A stretch of DNA of 64,000 bases from Chitinophaga jiangningensis (GCF_900142605.1 NZ_FRBL01000002.1:310001-374000), one strand, 5' to 3'. Shown: positions 9,672 to 18,932, numbered from the stretch's first letter. Numbers and translations are program-made. The notes: generated from the letters alone by a model not told the origin.

Positions 9672-10316
9672 ATGCGAAAATACTCAATATTTATATTTCT
9701 GATCACCCTGGCGCTGTCAGCCTGCGCCCAGCATAAAAAGGATAAGGTACCCAACGATATGGAAGTAAAGAACAATACCAGTCTCCAGACCGCCACTTTC
9801 GGCGGCGGATGCTTCTGGTGCACAGAAGCACAGTTTCAGTACCTGGACGGTGTGGTGAAAGTGGAATCCGGTTATTCCGGCGGTAACGTCCCCAACCCCA
9901 CCTACGAACAGGTTTGTGAAGGCAATACCGGCCATGCGGAAGTGATACAGGTGACCTACGATACCACTAAAATCACCTACGATGAACTCCTGGAAGCCTT
10001 CTGGATCAGCCACGACCCTACCCAGCTTAACCGTCAGGGTAACGACGTAGGCACCCAATACCGCTCGGTTATCTTCTACCACAATGAAGAACAAAAGGAA
10101 AAAGCGGAATATTACAAAAACAAACTGCAAAGCTCCGGCGCCTACGAAAAACCCATTGTAACGGAGATAGCGCCGTTCGATAAGTTCTACGTGGCGGAAG
10201 ACTACCACCAGAACTACTATAACCAGAACGGATCACAGCCCTACTGCTACTTTGTGATCAAGCCTAAGCTGGAAAAGTTCAAGAAGGTATTCAAAGAGCA
10301 TTTGAAGAAACAGTAA
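9672..10316 (+). CDS. msrA: Peptide-methionine (S)-S-oxide reductase MsrA, lipoprotein form
   Basis: Repairs oxidised methionine in proteins. 214 residues. The catalytic motif GGGCFWCTEAQF is present, with the nucleophile in GCFW, followed by GYSGG and the substrate-pocket region HDPTQLNRQGNDVGTQYRS; a C-terminal YCYFVIKPKLEKF supplies the resolving cysteine area. The N-terminus is a lipoprotein signal ending LSAC, so the enzyme should be anchored outside the cytoplasm rather than being the usual cytosolic form. No MsrB domain is fused. Divergent from mutS2 with a 261-base gap; a loose promoter candidate lies near 9570-9600 (TTG, then TAATATTTG). Confidence 0.96.
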   Translation: MRKYSIFIFLITLALSACAQHKKDKVPNDMEVKNNTSLQTATFGGGCFWCTEAQFQYLDGVVKVESGYSGGNVPNPTYEQVCEGNTGHAEVIQVTYDTTKITYDELLEAFWISHDPTQLNRQGNDVGTQYRSVIFYHNEEQKEKAEYYKNKLQSSGAYEKPIVTEIAPFDKFYVAEDYHQNYYNQNGSQPYCYFVIKPKLEKFKKVFKEHLKKQ

Positions 10317-10326
10317 ATCTTTTAAC

Positions 10327-10405
10327 CCCTGGAATCCCCCGCGCCTGCGGTGCGGCGGGATTCCAGGGAAAGGGTACAGCCTTTGGCCGTACCCTTTCCC
10401 TGGAA
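10327..10405. repeat. Three-arm hairpin element downstream of msrA
   Basis: The arm CCCTGGAATCCC (10327-10338) pairs with GGGATTCCAGGG (10357-10368), while TTCCAGGGAAAGGGTAC (10361-10377) pairs with 10389-10405 over 17 bases. The middle arm is shared, so the two hairpins exclude each other. Neither hairpin is followed by a T-run on either strand, so it is not an ordinary terminator. It may be a REP-like intergenic repeat or an mRNA-stabilising structure at the 3' end of msrA. Confidence 0.6.
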
Positions 10406-10475
10406 AGAAAAAAGTGCCATTTTAATCAGCCTTTTTCGTTATCTTCCATCAGTTATAAAAACTGAAATTCCATTA

Positions 10476-10901
10476 ATGAGCACCGTAAAAGACCTTGCCG
10501 CTGCCTGCCCGTACTGTGGCAGCCATGATCTCATCCGCGCTATACCTGAAACAAATCCTGCTGCTGTAATCATTGTGTGCAACCATTGTCAGAAGGTGGT
10601 ACCCAATTCTCCGTCCCCCTTTCACACACAGGCCCAGCAAAAAAAGGCTATTAACGACCAGGTGGTCGACCTCTGCCTCAGCCATGGGCGTATCCACGGT
10701 ATCCAATACTACCTGACGGAGATGAAAAAGCTGGGCAGCGATAAAATCTCCCTGGCACATGCTAAACAGGAAGTAGATAATTTATTGGCAACCAGAGGAC
10801 TTACACATGCCATAAAAAAACCAAACAAAAATGGCTGCGTGATTGTGCTCATCGCACTGCTGCTGATCGCCGCCAGCCTCGTTTACTTCTTCAGCCGCTG
10901 A
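10476..10901 (+). CDS. Small zinc-ribbon protein with C-terminal membrane anchor
   Basis: 141 residues from the ATG at 10476; a frame extending back to 10350 runs through the preceding hairpin element and is unlikely to be translated. Residues 7-40 hold a four-cysteine zinc-ribbon-like unit (CPYCGSHDL, then CNHCQKVVPN). The middle is helical, with a short SHOCT/ribosomal-L7-like look (QYYLTEMKKLGSDKISLAHAKQEVDNLL), and the end is one hydrophobic helix (CVIVLIALLLIAASLVYFF). I do not recognise a named family with certainty. Function unknown; no operon partner. Confidence 0.75.
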   Translation: MSTVKDLAAACPYCGSHDLIRAIPETNPAAVIIVCNHCQKVVPNSPSPFHTQAQQKKAINDQVVDLCLSHGRIHGIQYYLTEMKKLGSDKISLAHAKQEVDNLLATRGLTHAIKKPNKNGCVIVLIALLLIAASLVYFFSR

Positions 10902-10928
10902 TAATTTCCTTATTCCCCGCTTTTATTG

Positions 10929-10959
10929 TAACTTTGTACTGTAATAACATTAATTACAG
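10929..10959 (+). promoter_or_regulatory. Promoter and palindromic operator of the Rrf2-type regulator gene
   Basis: TAACTTTG at 10929-10936 fits the Bacteroidota -7 box TAnnTTTG. Directly after it lies a perfect inverted repeat, CTGTAAT (10939-10945) and ATTACAG (10953-10959) with a 7-base spacer, ending one base before the ATG. The expected transcription start falls inside the palindrome, so a bound repressor would block initiation. Size and symmetry suit a dimeric Rrf2 protein acting on its own gene. Confidence 0.65.
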
Positions 10960-10960
10960 A

Positions 10961-11371
10961 ATGAATAACGGCAGATTTCCGATCTCTTTACATATACTCA
11001 CCCTGCTCGCCAGGGCGGGAGGAAATTTATTGTCGTCCGACTTTATAGCCGGCAGTATCAACTGCAACCCCGTGATTGTCCGCAAGGAAATCAGTAACCT
11101 CCGTAATGCCGGACTGGTAGAAAGTAAAGAAGGTAAGAACGGCGGCGCCACGCTGGCAAAAGCCGCTGAAAATATTATGCTGTCTGATATTTATGGTGCA
11201 GTGCGACAATCATCCCTCCTGGGCAACAGCCGCAATACACCTAACCCTGATTGTGCCGTAGGCAGGGATATCAACACCCACCTCGAAAACCTGTACGCTG
11301 AAGTAGAAGACGTACTGGTGAATAAACTACATGGCATTACGCTGGCCGACTTCTCCCGCCAGTTTGATTAA
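10961..11371 (+). CDS. Rrf2-family transcriptional regulator
   Basis: 136 residues from the ATG at 10961 (MNNGRFPISLHILTLLARAGG); a TTG nine codons upstream lies in the promoter. It has the Rrf2 winged helix: LLSSDFIAGSINCNPVIVRKEISNLRNAGLVESKEGKNGGATLAK, where the NGG wing turn is typical. Only one cysteine (PNPDCAVGRDIN) remains in the region that carries three Fe-S ligand cysteines in IscR/NsrR, so it is probably not an Fe-S sensor; it resembles the YwnA/BadM-like branch. Its stop overlaps the stop of the convergent permease gene by three to four bases. Confidence 0.9.
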   Translation: MNNGRFPISLHILTLLARAGGNLLSSDFIAGSINCNPVIVRKEISNLRNAGLVESKEGKNGGATLAKAAENIMLSDIYGAVRQSSLLGNSRNTPNPDCAVGRDINTHLENLYAEVEDVLVNKLHGITLADFSRQFD

Positions 11372-13767
11372 TCGGCCGATTTTAAACTCTTTGCAGGATT
11401 GGTGATGGCTGCTTTTATAGCATGGAAACTCACCGTAAGTAATGCTACCACAAGTACTGCTAATGCCGTGGTGATAAACAGGGATGCCCCCAGCGGAATA
11501 TGGTACGCAAACTGATCCAGCCAGCGACTCATATACCACCACGACATCGGAATAGCCACTAGAACAGCTATTAATACCAGTTTCACAAAATCTCTGGACA
11601 GTAATCCTACTATCCCCCACACGGATGCACCCAGCACCTTACGGATACCAATTTCCTTATGGCGCTGCAGGGTCGTAATTGCCGCCAGTCCCAGCAAACC
11701 CAGACAGGCTATAAAAACCGCCAGCAGGGTAAACGTAATGAATATACGCTCCTGCACCCGCTCGCGCTGATATTGCTTACCGAATGCCTCATCCAGAAAC
11801 CGGTAGGAAAAAGTGTTTTCCTTATCAAACTGGCGAAACACTTTTTCAATATGTTGAATTGCTGCCGGAATATTCTCTCCGCTGAGTCGCACATACAGAT
11901 TGTCTTCCATACTCACCTCCGGTGCCATTTTTAGCACCAGCGGCGCTATCTTGTGTTGCAGCGAATAAATATGAAAATCGTTTACCACGCCTACCACCGT
12001 ACGCGATACCCTGGTGCCGGCGGCATCAATTTCAAACGCTACTTTTTTACCAACAGGATCATCCCAGCGCAGTTTTTTCATCAGGGTTTCATTTATCAGC
12101 ACACCGTTATAGCGGTCCCCTTCTCCCATATTGCTAAAGTTACGCCCCTGAATGACCTTAAGATCTAATGTAGGAGCGAAATCCGCATCTACATAAAAAT
12201 TCTGGGCCAGCATTGTTGCTGTTGGCATCTTCCCATGCTGTTCAAAATAATAACCATTAGTACCAATATTGTTATCGCCGATAGGATTGCTGGCAGCCGA
12301 TACGCTTTTAATGAGTTTATTTTCCAGCATCGCCTGTTTCATCGCCGGTATGTGATTTCGACTTTCCACCGAAGGCAGGTGGAACGTAAGCACCTGGCTT
12401 TTATTGAAACCGATATCTGCATTCATCACATACTTCATTTGCCGGTAAGCCACATTAGCGCTTGCGGCCAGCAAAATGGCCACACAAAACTGGAATATCA
12501 CCAGGCCTTTACGGAAGTAATGATGCGCAGGCATGGCACCTGCTCCTTTGATACTTTGTATCATATTGTAGCCCGACATTATCAGCGCCGGATAAGCGCC
12601 AGCAATCAGCCCTGTCAGCAATGTCACTACCAGCACAGCCAGCAGGGTTTGCACTAAACCTCCATCCCATACCTGGATTTGGTTGCCCGTCATATTATTA
12701 AAATAAGGCAGTGTGAAATAAACAATACATGCCGCCAGCATCACCGCAACTGAAGTCAACATAAAAGCTTCGGCAAAAAATAGCATCGCTACCTGCCTGC
12801 GGTCAGAACCCAGTGCCTTTCGCACACCTACTTCCCTGGTCCGCACCACTGCCCTGGCTGTGGAAAGATTCGTGTAATTGATACAGGCGATCACCAATAT
12901 CAAAATAGCGGCACAAAGAAAAATATAGACATACACCACATTCCCATTGGTGTCCAGTTCAAAGTCCAGATGTGAGCGCAAATGAATATCCCTCAAAGGT
13001 TGCAGTGACATGTGGTAGGTCACACCTTCCCCCATATACTGCTTCAGGTATTTGTCATAAAACCCACCGAGCCGGGTTTGCAGGGTACCTGCACTGGCAC
13101 CGGGTTTCAATAGTAAATAGGTATACACTTCAAAGTTCTGCCAGCCATCGGAATGATAATCAGCCGGCATGGGCCTTACAGCGTCAAAATGAAAATGAGT
13201 ATTTGCAGGCACATCTTCCACCACTGCAGCCACCTGGTATACGATGGACTTATTCATCACCAACGCCTTGCCTATCGCTCGTGCGGGGCTGCCAAACATT
13301 TTCGCGGCAATGCTGCGGGTGAGTACTATGTTATTGGGAGATGTTAGCGCATCCGGGGCATTACCTGCCAGTGACCGGAAGCTGAATACTTTGAAAAAGG
13401 TGGGATCAGTAATAAAAAGTGAGGGAATATCGTACCGTTTACCTCCTGCTTCCAGGGTGTTACTACCGTCAGCGGCTACACGAAGGGCTGTTTCCACTTC
13501 CGGAAAATCACGTTCCAGCACAGGACCAAAGGGTGCGGAAGTTGGCGCCAGATTGAGGCTTCCTCCCGTCCAGGTGGCCGAATTTACCACGCGGTAAATC
13601 CGGTCACCCTTGTCGAAATAATCATCATAACTCCGCTCCCGGTGTACATACAGCAATAAGATCCAGCACGCCGCGAGGCCTATTGTCAGGCCAGTCATGT
13701 TAATGAGCGTATACAAAGGGTAGCGGATCAGGTTACGCCAGCCAATGAGCAGATAATTGCGTATCAT
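11368..13767 (-). CDS. FtsX/MacB-type ABC transporter permease
   Basis: 799-residue permease of the large Bacteroidota type with two FtsX units and two MacB periplasmic domains. Helices are visible at residues 20-42, about 285-430 (three) and 430-450, and three more near the C-terminus; RTREVGVRKALGSDRRQV and RHKEIGIRKVLGASVWGI are the duplicated FtsX coupling motifs. No ATPase gene is adjacent, so it is an orphan permease here. These proteins are often linked to antibiotic-peptide resistance or lipoprotein handling, but nothing in this locus fixes the role. Convergent with the Rrf2 gene. Confidence 0.93.
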   Translation of the reverse strand: MIRNYLLIGWRNLIRYPLYTLINMTGLTIGLAACWILLLYVHRERSYDDYFDKGDRIYRVVNSATWTGGSLNLAPTSAPFGPVLERDFPEVETALRVAADGSNTLEAGGKRYDIPSLFITDPTFFKVFSFRSLAGNAPDALTSPNNIVLTRSIAAKMFGSPARAIGKALVMNKSIVYQVAAVVEDVPANTHFHFDAVRPMPADYHSDGWQNFEVYTYLLLKPGASAGTLQTRLGGFYDKYLKQYMGEGVTYHMSLQPLRDIHLRSHLDFELDTNGNVVYVYIFLCAAILILVIACINYTNLSTARAVVRTREVGVRKALGSDRRQVAMLFFAEAFMLTSVAVMLAACIVYFTLPYFNNMTGNQIQVWDGGLVQTLLAVLVVTLLTGLIAGAYPALIMSGYNMIQSIKGAGAMPAHHYFRKGLVIFQFCVAILLAASANVAYRQMKYVMNADIGFNKSQVLTFHLPSVESRNHIPAMKQAMLENKLIKSVSAASNPIGDNNIGTNGYYFEQHGKMPTATMLAQNFYVDADFAPTLDLKVIQGRNFSNMGEGDRYNGVLINETLMKKLRWDDPVGKKVAFEIDAAGTRVSRTVVGVVNDFHIYSLQHKIAPLVLKMAPEVSMEDNLYVRLSGENIPAAIQHIEKVFRQFDKENTFSYRFLDEAFGKQYQRERVQERIFITFTLLAVFIACLGLLGLAAITTLQRHKEIGIRKVLGASVWGIVGLLSRDFVKLVLIAVLVAIPMSWWYMSRWLDQFAYHIPLGASLFITTALAVLVVALLTVSFHAIKAAITNPAKSLKSAD

Positions 13768-13887
13768 GGGGATTGTTTTAGCCTACTATTGCACGCCATA
13801 TGCCAACCACCCAATGCTTAATTTACAATAGTAAACACATATAATATTACAACAAACTGTTCGGTTTTAGTACAGTCTTGTCCGTTA

Positions 13888-16800
13888 TTACGCTTTCAGG
13901 TAATCGCCCTCCATCTGCACTACATTATTTTCCACGCTGGCAGCAATGCCTTTGAGGAATTCCGCCCGCATTTCTTCCGTCACCCTGCTGAAACCAAACA
14001 TCTTGGCCATGAAGGGCACAGCGGCTTCCGGTTGTATAGCCACGGCATCTTTCACTACCTTCTCCAGCGCCACACTCATTTCTTCCACTGCAATGTAATT
14101 CACTTTCCTGGCAGATGCCGGCAGTTCACTACGGTCACGCACCAACGGAGATGGCAAGTCCACATGCCAGAGGAACTGCCCTTTGATACGGATGCGTTTA
14201 CCAGCATCGGCATGGCGTACTGCATGGCGCAGCACTTCGCGTAGTCGCGGCCCCACTCTGGTAACGCCGGCGGCTTCCACCATCCTGCGCGCCAGCTCAT
14301 CAAAATGAACGGGACTCTCCACTTCCACCACCTGCTGGATCCAGCTACAGAGCTGCCCTATAGGCGCCTGGTGTAATTCCTGTTCGCGAATATCTTCCGG
14401 CAGGGAAGCGACCCTGTAAGGTACCGCTTTTTCTTCGGGCACTTCCACGGCGGTACGCTCCATGGCTATTTCTTCGGCGGTGATGAAGTCCACCTTATCT
14501 GCTTCCTGGTGTGCATGCTTTGCAGCTTCTATTGCTGCGATGAGTCGCTCCAGCTCTGCTTCCGGATGATGGAACCAGTCGGTACTCCATATACGGTGTA
14601 TCTTCCAGCCCATACCTTCGAGCACCTGCTGCCGCAGTCGGTCACGGTCGCGGGCCGACCTGGCCGAGTGATACGCAGCGCCGTCGCATTCTATTCCCAG
14701 CAGGTAACGTCCCGGGAAATCGGGATCTACCACGGCCATATCGATATAAAAGCCTTTGGCACCTACCTGTTTGCGGATCGTGTAACCTTTTGCGGTAAGT
14801 GCGGCGGCCACATTTTCTTCAAACGGACTTTCTGCCGGCAGCCCCGTTTCTTCCGTGAAGTTGAGCTTCCCATGCTGTGCGTAGTAAAGGAAACTCTTCA
14901 GGGCACGGATGCCGTAGCTCTGGGTGCGACTCTCATCGATATCATCAGCGGTAATATTGGTAAATACCTCGCAGCGCAGTTTAGCGCGGGTAATGAGTAC
15001 GTTCAGCCTGCGTTCGCCGCCTTCGTTGTTCAGCGGCCCAAACGACATCGCCACATATCCTTCCTCCGTACGGCCGTAACCGATAGAGATATAGATGACA
15101 TCCCTTTCATCCCCCTGTACGTTTTCAAGGTTCTTTACAAAGAAGGGTTCATCATGATGACTGGTAAAAAAGCTTTCCAGCTCGGGATGGGCTTTGCGGC
15201 GTACCTCCAGCGCATCGCTGATGGCTTCGCGCTGGCTGGTGCTGAAAGCTACCACGCCCAGACTCTGGTGCGGAAATGCTTTTGCATGGGCAATAACGGC
15301 ATCGGCTACACGCTCCGCTTCTTTTGGATTAGTGCGGGTTTTTCCTCTGTCGTATGCAGTATCTGCCAGGTGATGGAATACCAGGCCGGCTTGTTCTTTG
15401 GTGCCGGGCCCGGGGAAGATGACCAGTTTATTATCGTAAAATTCGTGGTTAGAAAGGGTGATCAGTGATTCGTGGCGGCTACGGTAATGCCAGCGAAGCA
15501 TGCGCTGCGGTGCTCCCTGCGCATCGCAGAGGCCCAGGATGCTTTGCATATCAGCCGTCACGTTTTCTTCATCATCAATTTCGCGGGTGAGCGTATCAAA
15601 GAAACTGGTAGGTGGTAGCTGACGGGTATCTCCCACTACAACGAGCTGCTTACCGCGCATGATGGCGCCAAGGGCATCCACTGGTCGCACCTGGCTGGCC
15701 TCATCAAAAATGACGAGGTCGAACTCCACTGATTCCGGCGGCAGGAAGTTAGCGATAGACATCGGGCTCATCATGAATACCGGCTTGATGGCCTGTATAG
15801 CCCATCCCGCGGCCTGCATCAGCTTGCGCACCGGCATATGCCTTGCTTTTTTGTTGAACTCCGTTTTAAGAATGTTTACCTGACCACCTGCTTCCGTTTT
15901 CGGCATTTGCTCCCAATGGTGCAATGCCGCACGTATACGGTTATACTGTAATTGCAAGGTATCCAGGCGTTGGAACTGCCGGATCAGCTCTTCATGGCTG
16001 GAGCGGTTAAATTGCCGCAGCTCCGGATATTGTCGCACGGCCTCTTCCAGCAGATATTCGTACCAGCTTTTAAGCAGTGCTGCTTTGAGGTATTGCCCTG
16101 CTTCCGGCCATTGCATACCTGCATCCGTGAGGCATTGCAGGTTTTCTTTTGCAGCAGTGGCGGATATATTATTCCAGGCTATGGTATGAGTTATTTCAGG
16201 GAGATGTGAATGCCACTCAAGGAGCGTTTCCTGCTGGGCGGCAAATGGCTGCTCCTGCAATGGTGGCAGGGGTAGGCGTTTACTTTCTTCCATTTGCAAC
16301 GCTTGCAGGGCTGCCTGTAATTTCTCTTTGGTAAGAATAATTTGTTGATGCAGGCGCTGTTGTTCCTGTGCGGCTTTTACCGGGTCGGCCTGGCGTTGCA
16401 GGCAGTCGATTACCGCAACGGGTACCGTACCATGTTGTATTTGCTGGTGCAGCTGTTGCAGCCAGGTAGCGGCGGTGTTGAGCACGGGCCAGTCGCTGTG
16501 CAGTTTTTCCCAGCGCGTAGCAAAGAGGCCATCGGTGAGGGGCGCGTTTTCTTTGAGGATGGATTCGAAGCGGCGACAAGCCATCACATCGTCCACATAT
16601 TGCAGGCGTGTTTCGTTGTCATCAGGCAGTCCTTGCAGGCAGAGTGCCGCCAGCTGTTGCTTGCTGCGGCGCCACGAGCCGATGAGGAATTTATACCATT
16701 TTTCGCCATGTGCCAGCAGGTCCTGGCGCACCTGCAACAGGTCCTGATCCCAGGCTTCCGGAATCAGCAGCGATTTATATTGTTCCCGGAGGGCAGTTGC

Positions 16801-18543
16801 CTGCTCTCCGGCGGATAAAATTTCTTTGATTAACTGTGATTGTCGCAGCCAGGCGGGATGACTGATATTCATTTCCCGTATATCCGGTTGACTGGCGATT
16901 ACCTCGCAGATGGTGAGCAGGCTGCTGGCGGCGGCCATCGTTTCCGGTACTGGCAGTTGCAGCCAGGCAGCGGTTTCCTGGCAGCGGGACTGTAGCTGCT
17001 GCACAGTAGCCATGGCCTCTTCGAGTACCAGCTTTACGTTTGCCTGTTCATGTGGGAGCAGGCTGGTAAGCATGGAGCCTCTGAAGATGGCGGTGGCGGG
17101 TACGCCCGTCATGCGCAGGCAGGCCTGCATACGCTCAGCCAGGGCTACGGCTTTGCCGGCAGTGTAGGCGTTCCAGTGATGAATATCGGGAACGGCTATA
17201 CGTGGCAGGGCTATGTTTTCGGTTTCCTTGCGCAGCTGCAGCAGGTTACCGATGATTTGCTGCGGGGTGAGACTACTATTTTGTATCTCCGTGTTGATGG
17301 CGAGGCAGTAGTCGTTCAGTTCATCGCGGGTATTATCCAGCAGGTGCAGTTCTTCCTGTAGCCTGGAGGCGGCGGGCTTACCCAGATCGAGTACACGGCG
17401 GAGTTCCTGGTGCAGTGCTTTTTTGTTGGCTTTATGGCTGTGTAATTCCAGGCAGGCCTCTCCGAGGTAAATATTATCCAGCCTGCGTTTTACGACTTCG
17501 AGCGCGGCCAGTTTTTCCGCTACGAACAGCACTTTTTTACCGCGGCCGATGGCATCGGCTATAATATTTGTAATGGTCTGCGACTTACCGGTACCGGGAG
17601 GTCCCTGGATCACGAGGTTACGCCCCTGTTGCACAGCCAGCATGGCCATGATCTGTGAGCTGTCGGCATCTACCACCTGGAACAGTTCCGCAGCATCGGT
17701 ATCCCTGTCAATGAAAGCATCTTCGGGGATATCGGGGCCCTGGTCCTGAAAGCCTGCGCCGAACAAACTGGAAATCAGCGGGTGCTCTTCAGGCTTTTGG
17801 CCAGCGGGCCAGTTGCTGCTATCCAGGTCGTTATAGATCATGAATTTCCCGAAGGAGAAAAAGCCCAGCTCTATGGCGTCGGGAATTACCTTCCAACGGT
17901 TAAACCCTGCGATGGCGGCTTCCACGGCAGCGAAGTATTCGCTGACATCCACATCTTCCTGGTCCGGTAGTTCCGGGATGTGGATATTAAATTCCGTTTT
18001 CATTTTCGCCTGGAGGGAGATATTTTCACCTACTTCTTCCAGGGTATATTTCAGTTTAAAGCGGTCGCCTACGTTACTGCGGTCCAGCAGCACCGGTACC
18101 AGGATGAGTGGTGCCAGCCGTACTTCCTGGCTGCTATCCGTTTCGTACCATTGGAGCATACCGAGGGAGAGGTAGAGGATATTAACCCCTTGTTCTTCCA
18201 CGCTGGTGCGGGCGGCATAATAGGTTTGCAGGAGTTTATGCTGCAGGGTAACGTTGTTTTCGTTGGTTTGCAGTTTAGTATCCGTAACAGGATCTTTTAC
18301 TGTGGCAGCAGGTGTTTCCAATGGCAACTCCTGGCTACGCGCCGCTTCAGCGGCGGTTTTGCCGGCAAAAGTCATTGTTCTGTTCTCGCGAACAAGAATA
18401 TTATAAACAGCGGCAGACTGCTCCTGCACAATATGCAGGCCTTTGCCGGTGGGTAACTTATAGTTGAGCAGGGGATTTCTAAGGCCGAGGTCCAGCAGTT
18501 CTTTGCGGGAGGCTTCCAGCCTGCTTAAAATGGATCCGATCAT
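13888..18543 (-). CDS. DUF4011 superfamily 1 helicase with C-terminal REase-like nuclease
   Basis: 1551-residue single-chain machine. The N-terminus (RKELLDLGLRNPLLNYK) is the DUF4011 start. Walker A is QGPPGTGKSQTITNI near residue 315; Walker B is DLVIFDEASQV near residue 950, followed by VVVGDTRQLPPTSFF, motif IV-VI material (WHYRSRHESLITLSN) and NVQGDERDVIYISIGYGR. The C-terminal part has GIECDGAAYHSARSARDRDRLR and a WKIHRIWSTDWF strand, the core of the MTES_1575/Vsr-like restriction-endonuclease fold, then a DUF3320-type tail. DUF4011-helicase-Vsr proteins have been reported among anti-phage genes, so defence is plausible; that is family knowledge, not shown here. It stands alone downstream of the small genes behind the lanthipeptide cluster. 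Many long antisense frames lie over it and are shadows. Confidence 0.9.
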   Translation of the reverse strand: MIGSILSRLEASRKELLDLGLRNPLLNYKLPTGKGLHIVQEQSAAVYNILVRENRTMTFAGKTAAEAARSQELPLETPAATVKDPVTDTKLQTNENNVTLQHKLLQTYYAARTSVEEQGVNILYLSLGMLQWYETDSSQEVRLAPLILVPVLLDRSNVGDRFKLKYTLEEVGENISLQAKMKTEFNIHIPELPDQEDVDVSEYFAAVEAAIAGFNRWKVIPDAIELGFFSFGKFMIYNDLDSSNWPAGQKPEEHPLISSLFGAGFQDQGPDIPEDAFIDRDTDAAELFQVVDADSSQIMAMLAVQQGRNLVIQGPPGTGKSQTITNIIADAIGRGKKVLFVAEKLAALEVVKRRLDNIYLGEACLELHSHKANKKALHQELRRVLDLGKPAASRLQEELHLLDNTRDELNDYCLAINTEIQNSSLTPQQIIGNLLQLRKETENIALPRIAVPDIHHWNAYTAGKAVALAERMQACLRMTGVPATAIFRGSMLTSLLPHEQANVKLVLEEAMATVQQLQSRCQETAAWLQLPVPETMAAASSLLTICEVIASQPDIREMNISHPAWLRQSQLIKEILSAGEQATALREQYKSLLIPEAWDQDLLQVRQDLLAHGEKWYKFLIGSWRRSKQQLAALCLQGLPDDNETRLQYVDDVMACRRFESILKENAPLTDGLFATRWEKLHSDWPVLNTAATWLQQLHQQIQHGTVPVAVIDCLQRQADPVKAAQEQQRLHQQIILTKEKLQAALQALQMEESKRLPLPPLQEQPFAAQQETLLEWHSHLPEITHTIAWNNISATAAKENLQCLTDAGMQWPEAGQYLKAALLKSWYEYLLEEAVRQYPELRQFNRSSHEELIRQFQRLDTLQLQYNRIRAALHHWEQMPKTEAGGQVNILKTEFNKKARHMPVRKLMQAAGWAIQAIKPVFMMSPMSIANFLPPESVEFDLVIFDEASQVRPVDALGAIMRGKQLVVVGDTRQLPPTSFFDTLTREIDDEENVTADMQSILGLCDAQGAPQRMLRWHYRSRHESLITLSNHEFYDNKLVIFPGPGTKEQAGLVFHHLADTAYDRGKTRTNPKEAERVADAVIAHAKAFPHQSLGVVAFSTSQREAISDALEVRRKAHPELESFFTSHHDEPFFVKNLENVQGDERDVIYISIGYGRTEEGYVAMSFGPLNNEGGERRLNVLITRAKLRCEVFTNITADDIDESRTQSYGIRALKSFLYYAQHGKLNFTEETGLPAESPFEENVAAALTAKGYTIRKQVGAKGFYIDMAVVDPDFPGRYLLGIECDGAAYHSARSARDRDRLRQQVLEGMGWKIHRIWSTDWFHHPEAELERLIAAIEAAKHAHQEADKVDFITAEEIAMERTAVEVPEEKAVPYRVASLPEDIREQELHQAPIGQLCSWIQQVVEVESPVHFDELARRMVEAAGVTRVGPRLREVLRHAVRHADAGKRIRIKGQFLWHVDLPSPLVRDRSELPASARKVNYIAVEEMSVALEKVVKDAVAIQPEAAVPFMAKMFGFSRVTEEMRAEFLKGIAASVENNVVQMEGDYLKA

Positions 18544-18652
18544 AACAGCAGTGAGAAACTGTAAATTTATGGTTTATTTCCTAAAACGGGGAAGTATAGC
18601 CTTACAGTATGCGGAATGAGGAAAATTAAGCAGGCGGGAATAACAAAAGTCC

Positions 18653-18910
18653 TTATTGAGAGGACTCTGAAGGAGAGTCAAAAATAATATCACTAATCGG
18701 CTGCCACAAGGGTGACTCTACACTAAAACCATTGTCTATCACTGGTGGCGAATAGTAATCGCCTGCCGCAATTGTAGCTCCCTTCTCTTTTAACCCCCTC
18801 CGCACGAAGCCTGTTTGCCCTCCGTAAAAGGGCCAATCATTTTTCTCAATTACCTGATCAGATTCCTTCCTGCGGATTCGATGATACCACTTCATAAAAA
18901 GCTTAAACAT
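18653..18910 (-). CDS. Unrecognised small protein (lanthipeptide-cluster edge, copy 2)
   Basis: 85 residues from the ATG at 18910 (MFKLFMKWYHRIRR). A longer frame from 18952 overlaps the gene before it; I prefer the shorter because its first residues parallel the neighbour's MFKYFVLWFVKRR. A short hydrophobic, basic N-terminus is followed by a polar region rich in Gly, Pro, Ser and Trp, without cysteine. I do not recognise a family. AT-rich compared with the helicase gene. It ends the run of small genes behind the second LanB gene; precursor, immunity or unrelated roles cannot be separated by reading. Confidence 0.5.
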   Translation of the reverse strand: MFKLFMKWYHRIRRKESDQVIEKNDWPFYGGQTGFVRRGLKEKGATIAAGDYYSPPVIDNGFSVESPLWQPISDIIFDSPSESSQ

Positions 18911-18932
18911 GTAATTAACATTTATAGTGAAA

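Noticed and set aside
10350..10475. N-terminal extension of the zinc-ribbon protein
   Set aside because: The extension is translated from the hairpin element; the ATG at 10476 directly precedes the conserved-looking part.
13784..13855. Possible promoter of the FtsX-type permease (TACTATTG box with TTG 19 bases upstream)
   Set aside because: The -7 box has one mismatch and the region is AT-rich enough for such a match by chance; also a distant TACTATTG/CAATAGTA pair there has a 34-base spacer, too long to count as an operator.
14509..15468. 319-codon plus-strand frame
   Set aside because: Lies wholly antisense to the DUF4011 helicase, whose reading is well supported by motifs.
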